Source: JAWKIW01 sp046331175 | GTDB lineage: Bacteria; Actinomycetota; Acidimicrobiia; Acidimicrobiales; Acidimicrobilacustridaceae | Assembly: GCA_046331175.1 (NCBI GenBank) | Contig: JAXLRI010000008.1 | Location: 1 to 64,000, forward strand | Length of the DNA stretch: 64,000 bases | Direction: 5' to 3' | Part shown: positions 15,127 through 22,144 of the stretch, piece by piece | How positions within the stretch are numbered: the first letter of the stretch is position 1 | Layout: the number at the start of each line of letters is the position of its first letter | The notes under the pieces: model-generated | What the model saw: only the letters and a program-made list of their open reading frames with translations | Told to the model about the DNA's origin: nothing | The model's database searches: none | Translations under genes and position numbers: made by a program

Positions 15127-15834
15127 TCACGACGAGCCGCCGGCGGAGGCCGGGGTCGGAGCGGCGGCCACCGCCAGGAACAGGTCGTAGGGGACGCCGT
15201 CGCGCACCATCTGGGCGCAGTCGGAGAAGGCCGGATCGGCGAACCCGGCGGCGGTGAGCTGGGCCGCCAGCGTCGGGCGGTGGAACCCGTGGTGGCCGGC
15301 GAAGCCGTCGCCGTGGAACGAGCCGTCCTCGTGGTCGAGGTCGACGATGCACAGGTGGCCGCCGGCGGCCAGCAGCGTGGCGAAGCCAGCCAAGACCCGT
15401 TCGAGGTCGGCGATGTGGTGCAGGACCATCACGGTGACGATGAGGTCGAACTGCTCGTCGGGCACCGGGTCCGACGAGAGGTCGAGGGCCCAGATGCGGG
15501 CGTCGGCCGGCAGGGCGCCGGCCGCGACCTTGCTCGCCATGACCGAGCGCATGCCCTCGGAGGCGTCGGCCAGGGTGACCGGCCCGACGTGGTCGCGCAG
15601 GGCCTCGGTGACCAGCCCGGTCCCGGCGCCGTACTCGAGCAGGCGGGTGGTGGGGCCGACCGGGACCGACTCGACGATGGCCGCCGCCACCGTGGCCGCC
15701 CGCTCGACCTTGGCCGGCTCGTCCCACGTGGCCGCGGCCTCGTCGAAGAACGCCGCCCCGTGCGTGTCGTCGTGGTCGTGGCCGTGCGTGTCGCCGTGGC
15801 CGCCGGGGTCGTGCTGGTCGTCGTGGTCGTGCAC
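15127..15834 (-). CDS. Class I SAM-dependent methyltransferase with a His/Asp-rich N-terminus
   Basis: A 235-residue protein. Residues 1-27 are an unusual His/Asp/Gly stretch (MHDHDDQHDPGGHGDTHG and on), which could bind divalent metals. The rest is a Methyltransf_11/12-type Rossmann domain: motif I RLLEYGAGTGLVTEAL, acidic residue ADAS, motif IV region DLIVTVMVLHHIADLER, and GGHLCIVDLDHEDGSFH. The acceptor is unknown. The start is a GTG at 15834; a shorter protein from a later codon would lose the His-rich head. It is divergent from greA, and the BCAA leader promoter lies just beyond its 3' end. Confidence 0.85.
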   Translation of the reverse strand: MHDHDDQHDPGGHGDTHGHDHDDTHGAAFFDEAAATWDEPAKVERAATVAAAIVESVPVGPTTRLLEYGAGTGLVTEALRDHVGPVTLADASEGMRSVMASKVAAGALPADARIWALDLSSDPVPDEQFDLIVTVMVLHHIADLERVLAGFATLLAAGGHLCIVDLDHEDGSFHGDGFAGHHGFHRPTLAAQLTAAGFADPAFSDCAQMVRDGVPYDLFLAVAAAPTPASAGGSS

Positions 15835-15935
15835 CTCGTCACCTTCCCTGCCGACCGCAGGCTACCGCCCGTTCCCACTGGTCGATCCGGATCCGCCCTC
15901 GCCACCTCGCACCAGCGACGCCTAGCATCGAACCC

Positions 15936-16403
15936 GTGCCCGAGACGCATCACCTCTCCCAGTCGGCCCACGATCGGCTCTCCGCCGAGCTCGAGGAGCT
16001 GACCACCCACGGCCGGACCGAGATCGCCCGCAAGATCCAGTCGGCGCGCGAGCTGGGCGACCTGTCCGAGAACGGCGACTACCACGCCGCCAAGGAGGAG
16101 CAGGGCAAGATGGAGGCCCGCATCCGGCACATCCAGGCGGTGCTCGAGAACGCCGAGATCGTCGAGGCCGGCGGCACCGACCGGGTCGGCACCGGGTCGA
16201 TCGTGTCGATCTCCTACGAGGGCGACGACGACACCGAGACCTACCTGATCGGCTCGATCGAGGAGAAGCAGGCCGGCGTCGACGTCATCTCCCCCGGCTC
16301 CCCGCTCGGCCGGTCGCTCATGGGCGCGGCCATCGGCGACGTCGTCGAGTTCGAAGCGCCCGGCGGCGTGCTCAAGGTCGAGGTCGTCGACATCCAGAGC
16401 TGA
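15936..16403 (+). CDS. greA: Transcription elongation factor GreA
   Basis: A 155-residue factor that stimulates RNA cleavage by backtracked RNA polymerase. The N-terminal coiled coil carries the acidic tip ARELGDLSENGDYHAAKEEQ, the family hallmark. The C-terminal FKBP-like domain ends with SPLGRSLMGAAIGDVVEFEAP. The GTG start at 15936 is preceded by TAGCAT (15923-15928), 7 nt away, implying a leaderless mRNA. It is transcribed alone and followed by a short tandem repeat. Confidence 0.95.
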   Translation: MPETHHLSQSAHDRLSAELEELTTHGRTEIARKIQSARELGDLSENGDYHAAKEEQGKMEARIRHIQAVLENAEIVEAGGTDRVGTGSIVSISYEGDDDTETYLIGSIEEKQAGVDVISPGSPLGRSLMGAAIGDVVEFEAPGGVLKVEVVDIQS

Positions 16404-16421
16404 CGGACCGCGCCCGTCGCG

Positions 16422-16457
16422 CTCCGTCCCCTCCGTCCCCTCCGTCCCCTCCGTCGG
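16422..16457. repeat. 9-bp tandem repeat, 4 copies
   Basis: Units of CTCCGTCCC repeat four times (the last ends CGG) between greA and the hydrolase gene. Polypyrimidine on the plus strand; noncoding. Confidence 0.85.
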
Positions 16458-16499
16458 CTCCCGCTGCCCCGCTCCCGCCCCTGCACCGCCCGACCCGCC

Positions 16500-17435
16500 G
16501 TGACCACCACCACCGCCGAAGGGAGCGACCACCCCCAGGCCCGACCGCCGGCCGGCCTGCCCCACGGCCGCGCCGTCGAGCTGCCCGGTCGGGGCACCAC
16601 CTGGGTCCACGAGCACCGCGGGCCGGTGCGGGGGTTCGGGACCGAGCCGGGACCGCCGCCGCTGCCCCTCGTCCTGCTCCACGGCTGGACGGTCACCGGC
16701 GCGGTCAACTGGTACCCGTCCTTCGCCGCCCTCGGCCGCCACCACCGGGTCGTGTCGATCGACCACCGGGGCCACGGTCGGGGCGTGCGCACGTGGCGGC
16801 GGTTCCGCCTCGAGGACTGCGCCGACGACGTGGTCGCCCTGGCCGACGAGCTGGGCATCGACCGGTTCGTCCCGGTCGGGTACTCGATGGGCGGCACGGT
16901 GGCCCAGCTCCTGTGGCGACGCCACCGGGACCGGGTGGCCGGGCTCGTGCTGGGCGCCACCGCCGGCGCCTTCCGGGAGCGCCCCGCCGAGCAGGTCGTC
17001 TTCTCGCTGCTCGGCGGGCTGTCGGTGGCGGCGCGCCTCACGCCCGGCGTCCTGCGCACCCGGGTCAGCCAGCGGCTCGCCGTCGAGCGCTACGACGGCA
17101 CCGCCACGGGCCGGTGGGCCATGGGCGAGATCGCTCGGAACGACCCGCGCATGGTCGCCGAGGCCGGCCACGCCATCGGCCGGTTCCACTCGCTGGACTG
17201 GATCGGCGGGGTCGACGTCCCCACCGCCGTGGTCGTCACCCAACACGACAACGTGGTGCCGACCCGCCGGCAGCGCCAGCTGGCGGCCGCCATCCCCGGC
17301 GCCGACGTCTACCCGGTGCCCGGCGACCACGGCGCCTGCGTCCGACAACCCCACGCCTTCGTGCCGGTGCTGGCCGCCGCCTGCCGCGACGTGTCCGACC
17401 GGGCCCGGGCCCGAGACCGCGCCTCGAGTCGCTGA
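16500..17435 (+). CDS. Alpha/beta-fold hydrolase
   Basis: A 311-residue alpha/beta hydrolase. It shows the oxyanion-hole region LVLLHGWTVTGAVNW, nucleophile elbow VGYSMGGTVAQ (Ser), acid VTQHDNVVP (Asp) and His in PGDHGACVRQP. The strand VSIDHRGHGRGVRTWRRF is typical of the family. The first 45 residues are a Pro/Gly-rich extension without membrane character. An in-frame GTG at 16500 is taken as start. The substrate is not deducible, and esterase or lipase-like roles are both possible. Confidence 0.85.
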   Translation: MTTTTAEGSDHPQARPPAGLPHGRAVELPGRGTTWVHEHRGPVRGFGTEPGPPPLPLVLLHGWTVTGAVNWYPSFAALGRHHRVVSIDHRGHGRGVRTWRRFRLEDCADDVVALADELGIDRFVPVGYSMGGTVAQLLWRRHRDRVAGLVLGATAGAFRERPAEQVVFSLLGGLSVAARLTPGVLRTRVSQRLAVERYDGTATGRWAMGEIARNDPRMVAEAGHAIGRFHSLDWIGGVDVPTAVVVTQHDNVVPTRRQRQLAAAIPGADVYPVPGDHGACVRQPHAFVPVLAAACRDVSDRARARDRASSR

Positions 17436-17505
17436 CGGTTCGCCGTCACCCGGTAGCCCCCGTCGACGGATCGCTCCCCGCTGGTCGTGGCCGGATCGCC
17501 GGCGA

Positions 17506-19170
17506 TCAGGTGCCGGCGGGCACCCCGGCGGCGACCTGCACCGTGACCGGCCGCCCGAGGACCTCCTCGAGCAGGCCCTTGCGCTCGTCGAAGGAGAACA
17601 GCTCGAGCGACACGTCGGCGCCGGGGCGGGCCTGGACGTTGACCAGCACCGGCTCGCCCGTGCCGACGGAGCCGGCGCAGGCGACGGTGTCGATGAGCCC
17701 GGCGTGGGTGCGGTCGAGGGCGATGGCCACGCGCAGGATGCCGGCCAGGGTGCGCACGGCCTGTTGATCGTCTGCGTCCAGGGCGGCGAACTCGGCGTGG
17801 GTGGGCTTGGGCGCGCTCTTGCGGTGGTAGCGGGCGACCACGGCGATCAGCTCGATCTCGTGGTCGGTGAACCCGAGCAGGTGGTCGGAGTTCCGGATCA
17901 CGTAGTACGTGTGCTTGTGGTGCCCGGTGTGGGCGACGTAGAGGCCGACGTTGCACAGCAGGGCCGCCGCCTCGAGCAGCTCGCGCCGGTCGTCGCCGAG
18001 GCCGTGCAACGGCCGCAGCCCGTCGAACAGCTCGAGGGCGAGGTGGGCGACCTGGGTGGAGTGGGTGGGGTCCTCGTCCATCAGGTCGGCCAGGTGCAGC
18101 ACCGACCGGCGGCGGAGGTCGTGCAGGTGGTGCATGGCGCCGCCCCGCTGGCGCTCCAGCGCGTCGAGCAGCACCCCCTCGCGCAGGGCGTAGTCGGAGA
18201 TCACCAGACGGTCGATGCCGAGCTGGCGCATGGCCTGGTCGAGGATGATCGCCCCCGCCAGGATGATGTCGGCCCGGCGCTCGTCCATGCCCGGGATGCG
18301 GCGGCGCTCGTCGGGGGTGGCGGCGTCGGCCAGCCGCTTCACCACCGCCTTGGTCTCCCGACGGGTGATCTCGAAGCCGTTGAACGTGCGTGGCGGATCG
18401 GCGTCGGGATCTCGCTCGGCGTGCACGAGCGCCGCCACCGCCTCGGCCGTGCCGCTCGACCCCACCGCCACGTCGAAGCCGACCCGCTGCACGTCGCGCA
18501 CCACGGGCACGAGCATGGCGCGCACGAACCGCTTGCAGGCCGACACCGCCTTGCTGGTGGCGCGGCCGTCGGGGAAGAAGCGGCGGGTGAGCCGCAGGGC
18601 CCCGAGCTTCAGGCTGGCCGAGCTCAGCACCTGGCCGCGCTCGCCCACCAGGATCTCGGTCGAGCCGCCGCCGATGTCCACGAGCACGAGTCGCTGGTCG
18701 TAGACGGGGACCGCCTGCAGCACGCCGAGGTGGATGAGGCGGGCCTCCTCGGTGCCGGGCACCACCTCGACGCGCACGCCGGCCTCGGCCTGCGCCCGGT
18801 CGATGAACTCGTGGCCGTTCTCGGCCTCGCGCACGGCCGACGTGGCCACGGCGTACACGGGGGCGTCGTGGATCTCGGCGATCTGGCGCATGCGAGCCAG
18901 GGCGGCCACGCCCCGCTCGATGGCCTCGGGGTCGAGGCGCTTCATGTCGCCACCGGCACCGGCGTTGGAGCCGAGGCGCACCATCTCCTTCTCACGGGCG
19001 ATGACCTCGAAGCGGTTGCCCGCGCCCACGCGCGCCACGACGAGGTGGAACGAGTTGGTGCCGATGTCGACGGCGGCGAGGGTCTGGGGCACCCCGCTGC
19101 CACCGACCGACGGGCCCGGCTCCCCCCTCGCGGTGGGACCGTTCGGCTCGGGCCACTCCGTCGTCGCCAT
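17506..19170 (-). CDS. ppx: Ppx/GppA-family exopolyphosphatase
   Basis: A 554-residue ASKHA phosphatase that likely removes terminal phosphate from polyphosphate or pppGpp. Nucleotide/phosphate-site motifs are LAAVDIGTNSFHLVVA, ATSAVREAENGHEF and VLVDIGGGSTEI. The C-terminal HD-like helical domain follows (AHLALELFDGL, then GHHKHTYYVIRNSD), with the usual His-Asp pair replaced by Cys-Asn (LLCNVG). Such replacement is common in Ppx C-terminal domains. The first 30 residues are an unstructured extension. A TAGGCT box (19180-19185) lies 9 nt before the ATG. Confidence 0.9.
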   Translation of the reverse strand: MATTEWPEPNGPTARGEPGPSVGGSGVPQTLAAVDIGTNSFHLVVARVGAGNRFEVIAREKEMVRLGSNAGAGGDMKRLDPEAIERGVAALARMRQIAEIHDAPVYAVATSAVREAENGHEFIDRAQAEAGVRVEVVPGTEEARLIHLGVLQAVPVYDQRLVLVDIGGGSTEILVGERGQVLSSASLKLGALRLTRRFFPDGRATSKAVSACKRFVRAMLVPVVRDVQRVGFDVAVGSSGTAEAVAALVHAERDPDADPPRTFNGFEITRRETKAVVKRLADAATPDERRRIPGMDERRADIILAGAIILDQAMRQLGIDRLVISDYALREGVLLDALERQRGGAMHHLHDLRRRSVLHLADLMDEDPTHSTQVAHLALELFDGLRPLHGLGDDRRELLEAAALLCNVGLYVAHTGHHKHTYYVIRNSDHLLGFTDHEIELIAVVARYHRKSAPKPTHAEFAALDADDQQAVRTLAGILRVAIALDRTHAGLIDTVACAGSVGTGEPVLVNVQARPGADVSLELFSFDERKGLLEEVLGRPVTVQVAAGVPAGT

Positions 19171-19256
19171 GCAGCGCCGAGCCTAGTGACCTCGCCACCG
19201 GCGCTCGTCCGGGCTCACACCTGCCGGCCCGAGCCGTCCCCGCCCGGCCGGCGACC

Positions 19257-19919
19257 TCACGCCTGCAGGCCCGCGGCGCGCTCGACCCGCCGGGCGGCGG
19301 CGACCACCGCCTCGGCGTAGCGCTTGCCCGGCTGGCGGGTGGTCCGCTCGATGGGCCCCGACACGCTGACCGCCCCCACCACGGCACCGTCGGCGCCGAG
19401 CACCGGCGCGCTGACCGAGGCCACCCCGGCCTCGCGCTCGCCCACCGACTGCACCCAGGGCGGCACCGGCTCGCCGGGCTCCACGCCGAGCAGGCGGCCG
19501 GCCGAGCCCTTGTCGAGGGGCAGCGACGCCCCCATGGGCACGATCGTGCGCAGGCCGTGGGGTGACTCGAGCGCGGCGATGCACACCCGGCGATCGCCCT
19601 CCCGCACGTACAGCTGCACCGACTCGCCGGTGACGTCGCGCAGCTCGGCCAGCGCCGGACCAGCGGCGTCGGCGAGCGGGATGGCGGCCGCCGCCGCCCG
19701 GCCCAGGGCCACCAGGCGCACCCCGAGGGTGAACCGCCCGTCCTCGTCGCGCCGCACCAACCCGTGGCGCTCCAGGGCCACGGCCAGGCGGTGGGCGGTG
19801 GCCCGGGACAGGCCGGTGGCCTCGACGAGCTCGGCCAGCGAGCGAGGCCGCGCCTCCAGCACGTCGAGCACGAGGACGGACTTGTCGAGGACGCCGACAC
19901 CACTTACACTCGATTCCAC
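19257..19919 (-). CDS. ndgR: IclR-family regulator, NdgR/LtbR-like
   Basis: A 220-residue regulator. The N-terminal winged helix (SLAELVEATGLSRATAHRLA) is followed by an IclR effector-binding domain (GESVQLYVREGDRRVCIAAL, LPLDKGSAGRLL, GAVSVSGPIER). Its place, divergent from leuCD, is the known position of NdgR (Streptomyces) and LtbR (Corynebacterium), which regulate leucine and tryptophan genes. The gene name is therefore by family and synteny. The GTG at 19919 is chosen because TACTCT or GATACT boxes lie 6-8 nt upstream. A longer frame upstream would translate the 13-bp tandem repeats into low-complexity Leu/Ser/Cys residues and is rejected. Confidence 0.88.
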   Translation of the reverse strand: MESSVSGVGVLDKSVLVLDVLEARPRSLAELVEATGLSRATAHRLAVALERHGLVRRDEDGRFTLGVRLVALGRAAAAAIPLADAAGPALAELRDVTGESVQLYVREGDRRVCIAALESPHGLRTIVPMGASLPLDKGSAGRLLGVEPGEPVPPWVQSVGEREAGVASVSAPVLGADGAVVGAVSVSGPIERTTRQPGKRYAEAVVAAARRVERAAGLQA

Positions 19920-19921
19920 GG

Positions 19922-19936
19922 GACGAGAGTATCGTC
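19922..19936. promoter_or_regulatory. Candidate operator/promoter between ndgR and leuC
   Basis: The inverted repeat GACGA-GAGTA-TCGTC overlaps the likely -10 of ndgR (GATACT on the minus strand, 19928-19933). An autoregulatory IclR-type site is plausible; leuC control from the same site is inferred from synteny. Confidence 0.45.
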
Positions 19937-19942
19937 TCACAT

Positions 19943-20046
19943 AGCAAGACACAAGAACAAGACACAAGAGCAAGACGCGAGAGCAAGACGCGAGAGCAAG
20001 ACGCGAGAGCAAGACGCAAGAGCGAGACACAGGAGCCGGACGCGCG
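19943..20046. repeat. 13-bp tandem array, 8 units, in the ndgR-leuC intergenic region
   Basis: Eight head-to-tail 13-bp units fill 19943-20046. The core unit is AGCAAGACGCGAG; units 3-5 are identical, and units 1, 2, 6, 7 and 8 differ at one to several positions, with the last most degenerate. The plus strand is purine-rich and less GC-rich than its surroundings. It covers the region upstream of the ndgR -10 and most of the leuC upstream region, so copy number could affect both promoters. Confidence 0.9.
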
Positions 20047-20109
20047 GGTGACCGGGCCGGCCGAGATGCGAGCCGGCGGTCGCCGGACGACGAGCGAGGA
20101 GCGAGGCAC

Positions 20110-21516
20110 ATGGCCGAGCCACAGACCCTCTCCGACAAGATCTGGGCGCAGCACCTGGTCCACCAGGCCGAGGGCGAGCCCGACCTCCTCTACATCGACC
20201 TCCACCTCGTCCACGAGGTCACGTCGCCCCAGGCCTTCGACGGCCTGCGGATGAGCGGCCGCACCGTGCGCCGCCCCGAGCTCACCGTCGCCACCGAGGA
20301 CCACAACGTCCCCACCGCCGACATCGACCAGCCCATCGCCGACCCGATCTCGCGCAAGCAGGTCGAGGTGCTGCGAGCGAACTGCGCCGAGTTCGGGATC
20401 ACCGAGCACCCGATGGGGTCGCCGGGCCAGGGCATCGTCCACGTCATCGGCCCCGAGCAGGGCCTCACCCAGCCGGGCATGACCATCGTGTGCGGCGACT
20501 CGCACACCTCCACCCACGGCGCCTTCGGGGCCCTGGCCTTCGGCATCGGCACCAGCGAGGTCGAGCACGTCCTGGCCACCCAGACCCTGCCCCAGCACCG
20601 CCCCGGCACCATGAGCGTCACCGTCGACGGCGACCTGCCCGCCGGCGTCACCGCCAAGGACATCATCCTGGCGATCATCGGCCGCATCGGCACCGGCGGC
20701 GGCATCGGCTCGATCATCGAGTTCCGGGGCTCGGCCATCCGCGCCCTGTCGATGGAGGGCCGCATGACGGTGTGCAACATGACCATCGAGGCCGGCGCCC
20801 GCGCCGGGCTGATCGCCCCCGACGACACCACCTTCGCCTACCTCGAGGGCCGGGCCCACGCCCCGAAGGGCAAGGCGTGGGAGCAGGCGCTCGACCACTG
20901 GCGGGCCCTGCCCACCGACGAGGGCGCCACCTTCGACAAGGCCGTCACCCTCGACGCCGGCGCCCTGGTCCCCCACGTCAGCTGGGGCACCAACCCCTCG
21001 CAGGTGGTCGAGATCACCGGCACGATCCCGAGCCCCGACGACTTCGCCGAGGGCAACGCCCGCGACGCCGCCGCCCGAGCCCTCGACTACATGGGCCTCA
21101 CCGGCGGCACGCCGGTCAAGGAGGTGCCGGTCGACACGGTGTTCATCGGCTCGTGCACCAACAGCCGCATCGAGGACCTGCGGGCCGCCGCCGCCGTGGC
21201 CGACGGTCGCACCGTGAAGGCCGGTCTGCGGGCCATGGTCGTGCCCGGCTCGTTCGCGGTGAAGGCCCAGGCCGAGGCCGAGGGCCTGCCCGAGGTGTTC
21301 CGGGCCGCCGGCTTCGACTGGCGCGAGCCGGGCTGCTCGATGTGCCTGGCCATGAACCCCGACAAGCTGGCGCCGGGTGAGCGGGCGGCGTCCACCAGCA
21401 ACCGCAACTTCGAGGGCCGCCAGGGCCGGGGCGGGCGCACCCACCTCGTGTCGCCCGAGGTGGCGGCCGCCACCGCCATCGCCGGCACCTTCGCCACCCC
21501 GGCCGACCTGGACTGA
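20110..21516 (+). CDS. leuC: 3-isopropylmalate dehydratase large subunit
   Basis: A 468-residue aconitase-family subunit that isomerises isopropylmalate, and citraconate/citramalate in the CimA route, with LeuD. The [4Fe-4S] cluster cysteines are visible in VFIGSCTNSRIEDL and GCSMCLAMNPD. CGDSHTSTHGAFGALAFG is the active-site signature. GAGG-type bases precede the ATG. It is 11 nt upstream of leuD in the same operon and divergent from the IclR regulator. Confidence 0.96.
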   Translation: MAEPQTLSDKIWAQHLVHQAEGEPDLLYIDLHLVHEVTSPQAFDGLRMSGRTVRRPELTVATEDHNVPTADIDQPIADPISRKQVEVLRANCAEFGITEHPMGSPGQGIVHVIGPEQGLTQPGMTIVCGDSHTSTHGAFGALAFGIGTSEVEHVLATQTLPQHRPGTMSVTVDGDLPAGVTAKDIILAIIGRIGTGGGIGSIIEFRGSAIRALSMEGRMTVCNMTIEAGARAGLIAPDDTTFAYLEGRAHAPKGKAWEQALDHWRALPTDEGATFDKAVTLDAGALVPHVSWGTNPSQVVEITGTIPSPDDFAEGNARDAAARALDYMGLTGGTPVKEVPVDTVFIGSCTNSRIEDLRAAAAVADGRTVKAGLRAMVVPGSFAVKAQAEAEGLPEVFRAAGFDWREPGCSMCLAMNPDKLAPGERAASTSNRNFEGRQGRGGRTHLVSPEVAAATAIAGTFATPADLD

Positions 21517-21527
21517 AGGGAAGGACC

Positions 21528-22121
21528 ATGGATCCCGTCCGCCGCATCACCGCCACCGCCGTCCCGCTCGACCGGTCCGACGTCGACACCGACCAGATCA
21601 TCCCGAGCGACTGGCTGAAGAAGGTCGAGCGCACCGGCTTCGGCGCCGGTCTCTTCTCCGAGTGGCGCGACGACCCCGAGTTCGTGCTCAACCTCCCCCA
21701 GTTCGAGGGGGCGTCGATCCTCGTCGCCGCCGAGAACTTCGGCACCGGCTCGTCGCGAGAGCACGCCGTGTGGGCGATCATGGACTACGGCTTCCAGGCG
21801 GTGATCTCCCCGCGCTTCGCCGACATCTTCCGCAACAACTGCACGAAGAACGGCTTGGTGCCGGTGCAGGTCGACCCCGAGGTCGGGCGGGCGCTGCTCG
21901 CCGGCGTCGAGGCCGACCCCACCCTCGAGATCACCGTCGACGTCGAGGCCCGCACCGTCTCGGCGCCCGCCCTCGGCATCGAGGCCTCCTTCCCGCTCGA
22001 CGACTCCACCCGGCACCGCTTCCTCGAGGGCCTCGACGACATCGGCATCACGCTGCAGCACGCCGACGCCATCGCCGACTTCGAGGCGAAGCGCCCGGCC
22101 TGGCTGCCCAGCGCCGGCTGA
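21528..22121 (+). CDS. leuD: 3-isopropylmalate dehydratase small subunit
   Basis: A 197-residue swivelling-domain partner of LeuC. It opens VRRITATAVPLDRSDVDTDQ with IIPSDWLKKVERTGFG; NFGTGSSREHAVWAIMDYG holds the substrate-binding Ser/Arg loop, and NNCTKNGLVPV follows. GGAAGG lies just before the ATG. It completes the leuCD operon, which ends at a palindromic terminator. Confidence 0.96.
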   Translation: MDPVRRITATAVPLDRSDVDTDQIIPSDWLKKVERTGFGAGLFSEWRDDPEFVLNLPQFEGASILVAAENFGTGSSREHAVWAIMDYGFQAVISPRFADIFRNNCTKNGLVPVQVDPEVGRALLAGVEADPTLEITVDVEARTVSAPALGIEASFPLDDSTRHRFLEGLDDIGITLQHADAIADFEAKRPAWLPSAG

Positions 22122-22122
22122 C

Positions 22123-22144
22123 GAGCCGAGGCGCGCCTCGGCTC
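22123..22144. terminator. Bidirectional terminator between leuD and the diguanylate cyclase gene
   Basis: A perfect 22-bp palindrome with arms GAGCCGAGGCG and CGCCTCGGCTC lies between the converging stop codons of leuD and the GGDEF gene, touching the latter's stop. No T-run, but it can fold on either strand. Confidence 0.7.

Noticed and set aside
18061..18240. The HD-like region of Ppx as an active phosphodiesterase
   Set aside because: The metal-binding His-Asp pair is replaced by Cys-Asn, as is common in this family.
19943..20046. The 13-bp array as a CRISPR
   Set aside because: Units abut with no spacers and are too short.
20190..20831. Antisense frames over leuC
   Set aside because: No conserved motif or ribosome-binding site; leuC is unambiguous on the other strand.
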